Assembly (NCBI GenBank): GCA_001465015.1
Contig: LNEO01000238.1
Location: 1 to 45,288 of the forward strand
Direction of reading: 5' to 3'
DNA: 45,288 nt
DNA from: Deltaproteobacteria bacterium Ga0077539
GTDB lineage: Bacteria > Myxococcota_A > Polyangia > Polyangiales > Ga0077539
Of the stretch, positions 27,651 through 36,930 are shown piece after piece; the first letter of the stretch is position 1, and every line of letters begins with the position of its first letter. The notes below the pieces were generated by a model. That model saw only the letters and a list, made by a program, of their open reading frames with translations, did not search any database and was not told the DNA's origin. The position numbers and the translations under genes are program-made.

Positions 27651-30600
27651 GACCGCGCCTCCATCAGGTCCGGGTCGTCCTCGACGCGCGGGGCGCTCCG
27701 CTCGCGAAGGACGCTGTACGCAACGGGAACAAACAGCAGCGTCGCGACGGTCGCCCCCACCAGTCCGCCGATCGCGGCCCGCGCCAGCGCCGCGTTTTGC
27801 TCTCCGCCCTCGCTGTGCCCGAGCGCCATCGGGAGCATCCCGATCGCCATCGCGAGCGCCGTCATCACCACCGGACGCAGTCGAGTGTGCCCCGCTTCGA
27901 GCGCGCTCTCGAACGCGCTCGCGCCCTCGATCCTCAGCCCGTTGGCGAAGCTCACCAGCAGCGTCGCGTTGGCCGTCCCCACGCCCACGCTCATCACCGC
28001 GCCCATCAGCGACGGGACGCTCAGCGTCGTGCCCGTCACGAACAACGCCAGCACGATGCCCGCCGCCGCGCCGGGCAACGCGAGCAAGATGATCAACGGG
28101 TCGAGCCAGCTCTGAAAGTTCACCACCATCAGCGCGTACACGAGCAGCACCGCGAGCAGAAGCCCCGTCCCGATCCCACGAAACGCGCTCTTCATGCTCT
28201 CGATCTGCCCCATGACCAGCACCTGCGAGCCCGCAGGAAGCGACCGCTGCGCGCGCTGCGCGACCGCCTCGATCGGCCCCTCGACGCGCCCGAGGTCGAG
28301 CCACGCCACGTCCGCGCGCACTTCGAACGTCGGCTGCAAGTCCGTCCTCGCCGTGTTGACCGGCGTCGATCGACGCTCGATCCGCGCGATGTCCCGCAGC
28401 GACACGGGCTCCCTCGCGCTGCCGATCGCCAGCGCGCCGACCGCGTCCACCGAAGACACCCTGTGCTCGGCGATCGAGACCACCACGGGATAGCTGTTGC
28501 CCGTGTTCGGGTCGGTCCAGTAGTTGGGCGCGACCTGCCCGCTCGACGAGACCGCGAGCAGCACATCGTTGGCGACGTCTCGCTGCGTGAGCCCCAGCTC
28601 GGCGGCCCGCGCGCGGTCCACTTCGACATGCAGCCTGGGCGCGTCCATCACCTGATGCAGACGCACGTCCACCACGCCGCGCACCGCGCGCAGCTCGCGC
28701 TCGACGCGGCGCGCGGCCTCGTACGTCGCTTCGCGATTCTGCCCGGTGATCTTCAGCGAAATCGGCGACGGCAACCCGAAGTTCAAGATCTGCGTCACGA
28801 TGTCCGCGGGCTGAAAGTAGAAGCCCAGCTCGGGAAACCGCTCGCGCAACGCGTCCCTCAACAGCGCTCGGTACTGCTCGGTCGTGCGCGTTCGGTTGCG
28901 CGAGAGACGCACCAAGAGCTCGCCGTCCGCCGTGCTGATGTTCGCCGAGTCCGTCACCGCGAGCGTGAATCCGCCGGGCATCCCGAGCTGCGCGAGCATG
29001 AGCTCTCGCTCTTGGCGCGGGATGATCGAGGCGATCACCGCTTCGACGCTCGCGAAGAGCCGCTCGGTCTGCTCGAGCCGCGTCCCCGGCGGCGCCGTGA
29101 TGTGCAGACGGATCTGCCCCGCGTCGATCGGCGGAAAGAAGTCCCTCCCGACCGCGCGCGAGCCCGCCGCCGCGAGCGCGATCGACGCGCTGAACACCAG
29201 CAGAAACAGCGCTCGATGCCCGAGCACCCAGCGCAAGAGCGCCGCGTACACCGACCGCGCCGCCTCGAAGCCGCGCTCGAACCAGCGCTGCGCGCGGCCG
29301 AAGAGCCCCGGCGGGCGACCGTGCTGCGCGATCTCCGCAGGAAGCAGCCAGCGAACCATCGTCGGCACCAGCGTGCGCGAGAGCAGGTACGACGCCATCA
29401 CCGAGAGTCCGACGCTCAGACCGAGCGGAAGAAACAGGTACCGCGCGGGCCCTTCGAGCAACAATACGCTGCAAAACACCAGGCCGATCGACAGCGACGC
29501 GACGAGCGCAGGCAGCGCCACCTGCTGCGCGCCGTCGAGGATCGCGCGGGTGAGCGGCTTACCGCTCGCGAGGTTGCGGTGGATGTTCTCGATCTCGACC
29601 GTCGCGTCGTCGACCAAGATGCCCACCGCCAGCGCGAGCCCGCCCAGCGTCATCGTGTTGATCGTGTGCCCCATCGCGCGCATCACGAGCAGCGCCGAGA
29701 GCACGCTGAGCGGAATCGAGACGAACACCACCACGGTGCTCCGCCAGCTGCCGAGAAACAGCAGGATCATCGTCGCGGTGAGCAGCGCCGCGATCATGCC
29801 CTCGACCAAGAGCCCCTCGATCGCGCGCGTGACGAACAGGCTCTGATCCGCGAGCAGCTCCATCCGAATCGACCGCGGCGCCGACGCGCGGATCGCGGGA
29901 AACATCGCGCGAATCCGCGCTGCGACCTCGGTCGTGCTCGCGTCCCCGGTCTTGAGCGCGCTCAGCACCACCGCGCGCCGGCCGTCGTACCGCGCGATCG
30001 CCGTCTGCGCCGCGTAGCCGTCGTGCACGAACGCCACGTCGCGCACGAACAGCACCCTGCCGTCGCGCGCGCGGATCGGAACATCGTTGAGCGCGCTGAT
30101 GCTCTCGGGCGAGCTGTTCATGCTCACGCGAAACTCGGTCTCGCCGATCTTCGCGCTGCCCGTCGGCAGCGTGAGGTTCTGCTGCGCGATCGCGAGGCTC
30201 ACGTCGCTGGGAGAGATCCCTCGCGAGCGAAGCGCCTCGGGGTCGAGGTCCACCACCGTCTGCCGCTGCCGTCCGCCCATCGGCAGAGGAAACCGAACGC
30301 CGCGGATCACCGAGAGCTGCGTTCGCACCCGGAGGTTGACGTAGTCGTACACCTCCGACTCGCTCATCGTGTCGCTGCTGAACGCGATCTGCATGATCGG
30401 CACGCTCGAGGCGTTGTAGCGAACGATCACTGGCGGCTGCGTCCCCGGCGGCATGCGCCGCAAGATCGTCTGCGAAATCGCGGTCACTTGCGAGGTCGCC
30501 ACGGCGATCTCCGAGCCCGGGTGCATGTGCAAACGGATGAGCGCCACGCCGTCGAAGCTCTGGCTCTCGAGCGTGCGGATCCCCTCGACGTTGCCCGCGA

Positions 30601-30811
30601 GCGAGATCTCGCTGAACTGCGTGATTTGCTGCTCCATCTGCCGCGCAGACAGCCCCCCGTACGTCCACACGACGTTGATCACCGGGATGTCCACCGCGGG
30701 AAAGATGTCCGTCGGCGTCTTGCGCAGCACGTTGAAGGACACCACCACGAGCAGCAGGACCGCGACGACGAAGGTGTACGGGCGCCGCAGCGCGAGCCGA
30801 ACCATCCACAT
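27647..30811 (-). CDS. RND-family efflux pump, inner-membrane permease
   Basis: About 1054 residues, the standard length. It starts with LALRRPYTFVVAVLLLVV (TM1), then two periplasmic porter loops separated by the TM2-6 bundle and TM7-12. TM4 contains ALAVGILVDDATVEIENIHR; the double Asp is the proton relay. IGLVFCSVLLLEGPARYLF and LMGAVMSVGVGTANATLLVS are conserved TM segments. The sequence is closer to the multidrug HAE-type pumps than to metal (CusA) pumps, as a judgement from the TM4 block. Proton-driven export of lipophilic compounds. Start: ATG 30811; ATG 30805 and TTG 30820 are alternatives. Operon with the downstream adaptor. No gene is supported in 30,822-31,105 upstream; it likely holds the promoter. 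Confidence 0.92.
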   Translation of the reverse strand: MWMVRLALRRPYTFVVAVLLLVVVSFNVLRKTPTDIFPAVDIPVINVVWTYGGLSARQMEQQITQFSEISLAGNVEGIRTLESQSFDGVALIRLHMHPGSEIAVATSQVTAISQTILRRMPPGTQPPVIVRYNASSVPIMQIAFSSDTMSESEVYDYVNLRVRTQLSVIRGVRFPLPMGGRQRQTVVDLDPEALRSRGISPSDVSLAIAQQNLTLPTGSAKIGETEFRVSMNSSPESISALNDVPIRARDGRVLFVRDVAFVHDGYAAQTAIARYDGRRAVVLSALKTGDASTTEVAARIRAMFPAIRASAPRSIRMELLADQSLFVTRAIEGLLVEGMIAALLTATMILLFLGSWRSTVVVFVSIPLSVLSALLVMRAMGHTINTMTLGGLALAVGILVDDATVEIENIHRNLASGKPLTRAILDGAQQVALPALVASLSIGLVFCSVLLLEGPARYLFLPLGLSVGLSVMASYLLSRTLVPTMVRWLLPAEIAQHGRPPGLFGRAQRWFERGFEAARSVYAALLRWVLGHRALFLLVFSASIALAAAGSRAVGRDFFPPIDAGQIRLHITAPPGTRLEQTERLFASVEAVIASIIPRQERELMLAQLGMPGGFTLAVTDSANISTADGELLVRLSRNRTRTTEQYRALLRDALRERFPELGFYFQPADIVTQILNFGLPSPISLKITGQNREATYEAARRVERELRAVRGVVDVRLHQVMDAPRLHVEVDRARAAELGLTQRDVANDVLLAVSSSGQVAPNYWTDPNTGNSYPVVVSIAEHRVSSVDAVGALAIGSAREPVSLRDIARIERRSTPVNTARTDLQPTFEVRADVAWLDLGRVEGPIEAVAQRAQRSLPAGSQVLVMGQIESMKSAFRGIGTGLLLAVLLVYALMVVNFQSWLDPLIILLALPGAAAGIVLALFVTGTTLSVPSLMGAVMSVGVGTANATLLVSFANGLRIEGASAFESALEAGHTRLRPVVMTALAMAIGMLPMALGHSEGGEQNAALARAAIGGLVGATVATLLFVPVAYSVLRERSAPRVEDDPDLMEARS

Positions 30812-31105
30812 CTCGCGCAAGCTATACCCCGAACGGCGCTGATCGTCGGTCCTCGCGGGCGTCCACCGTCGAGCCTTGCGGCTGCGGTTGCATGGCTTGC
30901 AGGGTGCCGATGAGCCATCGAGGGACCCTTCGATCCTGCGACCGCGCAGCGACGTCGATGGACTGCGCGTCGAGGACTATCGTGCGGGAGACCTCGAGCG
31001 CATCGAGCGCCGCGCTTCGCGTCGACGCAGAGTCGGGAGCCATCCGCGATGTGTTGTGCGTCGGCGACGGCGCTCGATCAACGGAAGGCAGGGCGCTCGA
31101 CGACG

Positions 31106-33559
31106 CTACCCACGCTCGCGCAAAACCCACAGCGCGCGTCCTGCCTCCACGATGATCTTCATCCCGGGAAATTTCGGCAGAAAACCGAGCGGCGGCGGGT
31201 CCTTGCGAATCCCGCGCACCATCCGAAGCGTCGCCTTGCGCTCGGGAACGTCGTAGTCGACCTCGTACCGCGCGTCGCCCATCGAGACCACGCGCGGATA
31301 CTCTTTGTCGATCTGAGCTCGCGCGAGCTCGGGCAGCGCAGGCGGCAGCAAATCCTCGGGCGAAAGCATCGCAAGGTCATCGCCCGACTCGACGCCCAAC
31401 GACTCGAGGCGCCGCGCCACCCACACGCTCAGCTCGCGCTCGGCGTCCGCGAGCGAGGGCCACGCGTCGTCGTCGAAGGCATAGCCCGTCGCGCGAAGCT
31501 GCGTCGCGAGCGCCCAGATGGACAAGCGCTCGCGCGCCTCGGGCAGCGCGGTCTTGAGCGCTGATCCTCGCACAAAGAGCGCGCCGATCGCCTCGCGCGC
31601 GACCTCGCCTACGGGCGTCTCTTCGCGCGTCTCGAGCACTTTGCGGGCGTACACGCGCTCGACCTTCGCGACGACGCGCCCGCGCTCGACCGTCACCGCG
31701 CCCAGCCGATCGCGACCGAGCTGCGCGGCGAGAAGCCAGGGAATAGGCAGCGGGGTCGCGCACGTGACCTCCACGGTCGTGTCTCGGCCGTCACCGAAGG
31801 CGCGCGTCGCGAACACGGCGATCGCTTCGAGCTCTTCTGCTGCGCGAACCGCGCTGTCGCGACCGAGCTCGATCTCCGTTCCGCCGTTGCTGAACGCGAG
31901 CTTTCCGCCGCGGGACCGCGCGACGTGAACGCACCGCGGGTCCGCCGCGAGCGCCGTTCGCGCGAGCCGCGCGCGGTCGATCTCGAACGGCCCGACGCTC
32001 GCCTCGTGCAGCGAGAACATCTTGCGCAGCCGCCCACGCACGCGCCGCGCCTCGTCGAGCGCGACGCGATCGAGGGCGTGCTCGTTGGGGTCGCCCATGC
32101 GCACCGCGCGGATGTACGCCGTCGCGTCGCAGCCGCACGCGCGCAGGTCCTCCTCGGCGCTCGTCGGTCGCGGTCCGCGCAGAAACAACGGCCGTCCGCC
32201 GGCCAGGACGCTCACGAGATCGATCACGTCGTCGAGCGCTCCGGTCGTCTGCGCTTCGACCAGCAGTCGCCCCAGCGGCGCGTCGATGGGCAGCTCGAAG
32301 AGCGCGCGGCCTCGCTGTGTGATCACACCCCTAGAATCAAGCGCGCCGAGCGCGATCAGGTCTTCGCGCGCCGTCGCGATCGCGTGCTCCTTCGCGGGAT
32401 CGAGCAGCGGCAGCGCTTCGGGCAGCTCGCCGCACGCCGCCGCGCTGAGCAAGAGAGGGACGAGAGACTCTCGGTAGATCTCCGGCGCGGTGACGGGGCT
32501 GAGCTTCGCGGCCGCGCTCCACAGCCGATAACACACGCCCGGGCCCGTTCGTCCTGCGCGCCCCGCGCGCTGATCGGCGCTGTCTTGCGCGATCGGAACG
32601 AGCATCAAGTGCCCTCGTCCCTGGAAGTACCGCGTCTGGCGCACCAGCCCTCCATCGATCACCACGCCGATGCCCGGGATGGTCAGCGACGTCTCTGCGA
32701 CGTTGGTCGCGAGCACGACTTTTCGTCGTTCGGACTGACGAAAGGCACGCGATTGCTCTTCGAGCGAGAGCGATCCGTGCAGCTCGACGAGCTCGATTTC
32801 GGGGTCGCCGCGCAGCGCTCGCGCGACCTGACGGATCTCGGATTTTCCCGGAAGAAACACGAGCACATCGCCCGGATCGCGCCGCGATAGATCGAGCGCC
32901 CGACGCACTCGAACGTCGAGCTGATCCTCCGAAGGCAACAGCGTCTTGTCCGATCCGTACCGCGTTTCGACGGGGAACATCCTGCCTTCAGCGCGAAGCA
33001 GCGCGCCGCCCAAGTGCCTCGCCACGCGCTCTCCCTCGAGCGTCGCCGACATCACCACGAGCTTGCCGCGATAGCGCTTCATCAACACGCCCAAGAGCAG
33101 GTCTGTCTCGAGCCCGCGCTCGTGAAACTCATCGAGGATGATGGTCTCGAACGCGCCCCACTGCTCCATCGTGCGCAGCGCGATCCCCGGCGTCGCAAAG
33201 ACGATCCGCGTGCGATCCGTCGCTCGCCGCTCGTCACGAACGCTGTAGCCCACGCCGTCGCCGAGCCGCGTTGCTTCGAGCTCGGACACCCGCGTGGCGA
33301 GCGCGCGGCACGCGATGCGGCGCGGCTCGACCACCATCACCCGCCCTTCGCACCAGCGGGGAACCTGTGTGGATTTTCCCGATCCCGTCGGCGAAGTGAT
33401 CACCACGCGGCCCTCCGCGATCATCGCGGAGAACCTCGCGCGATGCGCGTCGATGGGCAGTGCGTCCGTAGGCCTCAAGGGATTCGCGCGCAGAGTACCG
33501 CACGCGGCGCTCGCGCTGCGCTCCCACTCGCAGGTGTATGCCGTCCGCCCTCGCGCCAC
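31106..33559 (-). CDS. hrpB: ATP-dependent helicase HrpB
   Basis: 817 residues from GTG 33559; TTG 33478 is an alternative. Superfamily 2 helicase motifs in order: Walker A TSPTGSGKSTQVP (~55-67), Ia VVEPRRIACRAL, motif II LDEFHER (~142-148; DEFH is usual in HrpB), motif III SATL, motif V LATNVAETSLTIPGIG, motif VI QRAGRAGRTGPG. The HA2-like winged helix and the HrpB C-terminal extension follow (PPLGFLPKFPGMK near the end). HrpB is a widespread bacterial DEAH-type RNA helicase of poorly known role. It lies 26 bp downstream of the dehalogenase-like gene in the same direction. Confidence 0.93.
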   Translation of the reverse strand: MARGRTAYTCEWERSASAACGTLRANPLRPTDALPIDAHRARFSAMIAEGRVVITSPTGSGKSTQVPRWCEGRVMVVEPRRIACRALATRVSELEATRLGDGVGYSVRDERRATDRTRIVFATPGIALRTMEQWGAFETIILDEFHERGLETDLLLGVLMKRYRGKLVVMSATLEGERVARHLGGALLRAEGRMFPVETRYGSDKTLLPSEDQLDVRVRRALDLSRRDPGDVLVFLPGKSEIRQVARALRGDPEIELVELHGSLSLEEQSRAFRQSERRKVVLATNVAETSLTIPGIGVVIDGGLVRQTRYFQGRGHLMLVPIAQDSADQRAGRAGRTGPGVCYRLWSAAAKLSPVTAPEIYRESLVPLLLSAAACGELPEALPLLDPAKEHAIATAREDLIALGALDSRGVITQRGRALFELPIDAPLGRLLVEAQTTGALDDVIDLVSVLAGGRPLFLRGPRPTSAEEDLRACGCDATAYIRAVRMGDPNEHALDRVALDEARRVRGRLRKMFSLHEASVGPFEIDRARLARTALAADPRCVHVARSRGGKLAFSNGGTEIELGRDSAVRAAEELEAIAVFATRAFGDGRDTTVEVTCATPLPIPWLLAAQLGRDRLGAVTVERGRVVAKVERVYARKVLETREETPVGEVAREAIGALFVRGSALKTALPEARERLSIWALATQLRATGYAFDDDAWPSLADAERELSVWVARRLESLGVESGDDLAMLSPEDLLPPALPELARAQIDKEYPRVVSMGDARYEVDYDVPERKATLRMVRGIRKDPPPLGFLPKFPGMKIIVEAGRALWVLRERG

Positions 33560-33585
33560 GGACCAGGCGTACCCCGACGGTCGCT

Positions 33586-34509
33586 TTAGAGCAGCGCTTC
33601 GATCGCAGCGACGACCGCGTCGGGGCGCTCTTCGGCCACGAAGTGACCGGCGTCCTCGAGGCGCACGACGGTGGCGTGGGAGAAGGCTCTGACCCATGTT
33701 TTCAAGTGTCGATCGCTGAGCGCAGGGTCCTTCGCGCCCCACACGATCGAGAGGGGCTTGTTCGCGAGCGCTTCGCGCCGCGCCCACAGCGAGGCGTAGT
33801 AAGGGTCTGCGCCGCGCAGCGCGAGGGCCAGCGCGTAGGGACCCTCGCGGTCTCGCCTGCGCGCGAAGGGCGCGAGGTACTGCGCGTGCAGCGCGCGGGT
33901 GAGCCTGGATTTGACGGCGAACGTCGACGGCAAGAGAACGCGCGGAGAGAAGTTGAGCCAGCGATACAGAAATCGCCCGACCGCGCTGCGAATCACGCGG
34001 TCGAGCTTCACGACCGCGGGATCATCGCCATTGGGCCAGAGCCACGAGTTGAGAACGACCGTCGCGCGGACGCGCTCTGCGAGCTCGAGCGCGATGGGGG
34101 CTCCGATCGGGCCGCCAAAGTCGTGAAGGACGAGGACGATGTCGCGCAGGTCGAGGGCGAGCACCAGCGCCTTCAGCCGCGCGGCGTGCGCCTCTGGGTC
34201 GAGCGGAGCGTCGCGGGGCTTGTCCGAGAGCCCGAAGCCCAGGTGATCGACGGCGACGCAGCGAGCGCGGCCCGAGAGGGCGGCGATGACCGCGCGCCAC
34301 TCGAAGGACCACGATGGAGTCCCATGAACGAAGAGCACCGTGGGGGCGCCCGAGCGGGGGCCTTCATCGATGTACGAGAGCGCGCCGTGTTCGGTCGCGA
34401 AGCGCTGGAGCGCGAAGGGGTAGACCGATCGATCGAGCCAGGATGGCGAGCGCGCGTCGAGCGCGGCGAGCGTTGGCGTGGGTTCAGATGCGTGCGCGAG
34501 CGTGTTCAT
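33586..34509 (-). CDS. alpha/beta hydrolase, haloalkane-dehalogenase-like
   Basis: 307 residues. VLFVHGTPSWSFEWR carries the oxyanion loop HGTPSW; the nucleophile elbow is VLHDFGGPIGAPIA, with Asp in the nucleophile position as in haloalkane dehalogenases and epoxide hydrolases. The acid lies in IVWGAKDPALSD and the base is His in EDAGHFVAEERPD. A lid domain separates them. Haloalkane dehalogenases need two halide-binding residues; the Trp next to the nucleophile in known enzymes is Phe here (HDFGG), so dehalogenase activity is uncertain. ATG 34509 faces the LuxR-type regulator, with 55 bp between the two starts: a likely regulator-target pair. Confidence 0.85.
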   Translation of the reverse strand: MNTLAHASEPTPTLAALDARSPSWLDRSVYPFALQRFATEHGALSYIDEGPRSGAPTVLFVHGTPSWSFEWRAVIAALSGRARCVAVDHLGFGLSDKPRDAPLDPEAHAARLKALVLALDLRDIVLVLHDFGGPIGAPIALELAERVRATVVLNSWLWPNGDDPAVVKLDRVIRSAVGRFLYRWLNFSPRVLLPSTFAVKSRLTRALHAQYLAPFARRRDREGPYALALALRGADPYYASLWARREALANKPLSIVWGAKDPALSDRHLKTWVRAFSHATVVRLEDAGHFVAEERPDAVVAAIEALL

Positions 34510-34564
34510 GACCTCGACAGTGCCGACCGCCGCGCGCCCGGGCTGTAGTACGTTTGTACCCATC
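34510..34564. promoter_or_regulatory. divergent promoter region with GTAC-N4-GTAC site
   Basis: Only 55 bp separate the two divergent starts. A GTAC-GTTT-GTAC inverted repeat sits at 34548-34559, six bases before the regulator's GTG. It is a candidate operator for the adjacent LuxR-type protein; this is inferred from position and symmetry only. Confidence 0.35.
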
Positions 34565-35341
34565 GTGCAGAAGGACCGCTCCGACGCTGGAGGCCGCGAC
34601 GACGCGCTCGACCGACTGCGGAGCAGCATCGACGCGCTCGCCGTCGAAGCCCGTTCGTTGCGGGATTTTCGCGAGGGTGTGCTCGCGACGCTCGGCGCCG
34701 TGGTGACGTTCGAGGCGGCGATCTTTCACGCGTTGTCTCCGAGGGTCTCGCTCGAGACCGGCGCGTTCGTGGGGTTCGACCGGGACGCGGTCGCGAAGCA
34801 CCTGTCGAAGTGGGACGACTTCGCGGTCGAGCTCGGCGCGCTGCGGGCGATCGCCAACGAGCGGCTCGTCGCGACCGATCGCGACGCGTTCGCTCCGGGT
34901 AGCCGCGCGCGGGCGCGGTACGAAGCGAGGTTCGTTTCGCTGTTCGGCGCGCCCTCGGTGTGCGTGGCGCACTTGATCGTGCGCGGATCGCTGCGCGGCG
35001 CGATCGTGTTGTTCTCGCGGACGCGCGGGGGCTTTTCGTCGCGCTCGGTGTCCGCGCTTCGCTCGGTCATCCGCGCGATCGCCGTGGCCGACGCCCTTCA
35101 CGAGTCGCTCGACGGCGCGGCGCGCGCCACCACGCCCGTTCGACGTGCGTGCCGCGACGAGCGGCTGACCGAGCGGCAACGAGCGATCGTCGAGCTCGTC
35201 GCCATGGGCCAGAGCAACGAAGACATCGCCAAGGCGCTCGAGATCTCGCCGAACACCGCGCGCAACCACCTGGCGCGGATCATGGCTCGCGTCGGCGCCG
35301 CCAACCGGGCCGAGCTCGTGAGCCTCGCCGTCTTCGCGTGA
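34565..35341 (+). CDS. LuxR-family transcriptional regulator with GAF-like N-terminus
   Basis: 258 residues from GTG 34565; a longer frame back to ATG 34508 would run into the divergent gene's promoter. The C-terminal HTH is clear: LTERQRAIVELVAMGQSNED, IAKALEISPNTARNHLARIM, ARVGAANRAELVSLAV. The N-terminal ~190 residues resemble a GAF-type sensor (RSLRDFREGVLATLGAVVTF, then APSVCVAHLIVRGSLRGAIV), common in one-component LuxR regulators of myxobacteria. There is no receiver Asp set, so it probably senses a ligand. Target likely the divergent hydrolase gene or itself. Confidence 0.85.
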   Translation: MQKDRSDAGGRDDALDRLRSSIDALAVEARSLRDFREGVLATLGAVVTFEAAIFHALSPRVSLETGAFVGFDRDAVAKHLSKWDDFAVELGALRAIANERLVATDRDAFAPGSRARARYEARFVSLFGAPSVCVAHLIVRGSLRGAIVLFSRTRGGFSSRSVSALRSVIRAIAVADALHESLDGAARATTPVRRACRDERLTERQRAIVELVAMGQSNEDIAKALEISPNTARNHLARIMARVGAANRAELVSLAVFA

Positions 35342-35474
35342 GCGATCGATCCCCGAGAAGGGACCCTCAGCAGGCTCCGTCTCGATCGCTGCACCCGTCG
35401 CGCGATCGAAGCGCGGGATCGCGAGCGATTCTTCCCCTGCCGAAGACGACGCGACAGCGCTACGCTCGACGCTC

Positions 35475-36521
35475 GTGCGACTCGCCTCATCGACGCTCGA
35501 CGCGATCGTGGCGCCGCTCGACGCGCTGCGAGGAGCGCTCTTGCGCGCGCTCGGGCGCAGCTCGCCGCGGCTCGCTCGATCGATCGCCGACAGAGAGCTC
35601 CGCGTCAACACAGTGGCCGTCGCGGGAGTGCTGGTCTCCCTCGCGCTCACCATCGTCGCGCCGCTGTGGCTGCTCGCGTTGGGCCCCGTGCTGCTCGGCG
35701 GCGCGCATTTGTTCGCGGACGTTCGCTACCTGGTCGTGCGCGAGGGACTGCATCGTCGAAGGCTGGCGTGGGCGCTCGTCGCCGCGCCCCTCGCGATCGG
35801 CGCGCTGACGTCTTTGGGCTCGAAGGCGTTCGTGCTCTCGGTCGCGGGCGGAGCGCTCGTCGCGAAGGGCGCTCACCGCGGGCGCAAGGCGCTGTCGCTC
35901 GCGCTCGCCGCGGGGTTGACAGCCCTAGTCTACGCCGCGCCGAGCGCGAGCGAGCTGGTCCTCGCGCACGCACATAATTTCATCGCGGTGCTGCTCTGGC
36001 TCGCGTGGAGGCCGCGCGCGCAGCGCGGGCACTGGCTCGTCCTCGCGCTGTTCGTCGCGGGCAACGTCGCGCTCTTGTCGGGCGCGCTCGACCCGCTCGT
36101 CGCGTGGGCGTCCGGCCTCTCGCGCGGCCCCGACGAGCTGCCGCTCGGGCTGCACATGAACGCGCTCGCGCCGTGGCCCGAGCGCATCGACCTGTCTCGA
36201 CGCGCGGTGCTCGCCTTCGCGTTTTCACAGTCCGTTCACTATGGAATCTGGTTGCGCGCGATCCCCGAGGTCGCGCGTCGATCGCCGACCCCGCGGACCT
36301 TTCGGCAGAGCGTGCGAGGGATGTCGTCCGAGCTCGGGCCTCGGGGAAGCTGGCTCGTTCTCGCGGCGATCTTGGCGTGTTTGGGCCTGGCGCTCTGGTC
36401 GACCGTCGACCTGCTCGCGGCGCGCACGGGGTACCTGCGCTTCGCGTTGTTTCACGGCTACCTCGAGTTGGCAGTCGTCGCGTGGCTTCTGGCCGAGCCG
36501 AAGCGGGGCGGCGACGAGTGA
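35475..36521 (+). CDS. polytopic membrane protein with conserved-looking membrane histidines
   Basis: 348 residues from GTG 35475. About eight hydrophobic helices. His and Asp residues sit in or next to helices: LLGGAHLFADVRYLV (His78, Asp82), LVLAHAHNFIAVLL (His165, His167), AFSQSVHYGIWLRAI (His255), LFHGYLELAVVAWLL (His327). A set of membrane histidines is typical of metal-dependent membrane enzymes; the pattern loosely recalls Brp/Blh carotenoid dioxygenases, whose four membrane His bind iron, but spacing differs and I do not claim homology. The stop overlaps the GTG of the next gene (GTGA), so the two are a unit. Confidence 0.65.
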   Translation: MRLASSTLDAIVAPLDALRGALLRALGRSSPRLARSIADRELRVNTVAVAGVLVSLALTIVAPLWLLALGPVLLGGAHLFADVRYLVVREGLHRRRLAWALVAAPLAIGALTSLGSKAFVLSVAGGALVAKGAHRGRKALSLALAAGLTALVYAAPSASELVLAHAHNFIAVLLWLAWRPRAQRGHWLVLALFVAGNVALLSGALDPLVAWASGLSRGPDELPLGLHMNALAPWPERIDLSRRAVLAFAFSQSVHYGIWLRAIPEVARRSPTPRTFRQSVRGMSSELGPRGSWLVLAAILACLGLALWSTVDLLAARTGYLRFALFHGYLELAVVAWLLAEPKRGGDE

Positions 36522-36922
36522 TCCGTCAGTGGCTGATCGCGTTCTTGCTGACGCAGTTGATCGAGGCGCCGATCTACTGGTTTGCGCAACGGCGGGACGG
36601 GCCCGCGCGGCCTCGATGGGCGATGGCCGCGCTCGCGCTCGGAGCGAGCGCCATCACCCACCCGCCCCTTTGGGCCTTCGCGTCCACCGCGTGGGTGCAC
36701 AGCTACCTCGCGGTGATCGCGCGCTGGCCCGACGCGCGGATCGCGAGCCCGACCGCTCGCTACATCGTGTTCGTCGTGCTCTTCGAGGCGTTGGTCGTGT
36801 TGGTCGAGGGCGCGTACTTCGCCTTCGCGCGGCTGCGTCGCCCGTGGCTCTGGGCGCTCGTGGCCAACACCACGAGCGTTATGATCGGCCTCGCGTTGCG
36901 CGCGCTGTTCGGCGTTGTATAA
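36518..36922 (+). CDS. small four-helix membrane protein, partner of the upstream gene
   Basis: 134 residues, GTG start overlapping the previous stop. Four predicted helices: WLIAFLLTQLIEAPIYWFA, MAALALGASAITHPPLWAF, YIVFVVLFEALVVLVEGAYF, and LWALVANTTSVMIGLALRAL. Two membrane-embedded motifs, ITHPPLWAF and EAPIYWF, with a second His in WVHSYLAVI, look functional and are reminiscent of small membrane proteins of unknown function in this phylum. It probably works with the His-rich membrane protein upstream. The following MYXO-CTERM gene begins 8 bp later. Confidence 0.65.
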   Translation: MIRQWLIAFLLTQLIEAPIYWFAQRRDGPARPRWAMAALALGASAITHPPLWAFASTAWVHSYLAVIARWPDARIASPTARYIVFVVLFEALVVLVEGAYFAFARLRRPWLWALVANTTSVMIGLALRALFGVV

Positions 36923-36930
36923 GCGAGGTC

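Noticed and set aside
27614..30913. Long plus-strand open frame antisense to the RND operon
   Set aside because: Arg/His/Asp-rich shadow without domains; the minus-strand pump is unequivocal.
30822..31130. Possible small minus-strand gene just upstream of the RND pump
   Set aside because: No ribosome-binding site, no recognisable fold, and serine/arginine-rich content like other shadows. The interval more likely holds the pump promoter.
35342..35474. Minus-strand frame with protein-like text between the LuxR and membrane genes
   Set aside because: Too short, no start signal, and continues antisense through real genes.
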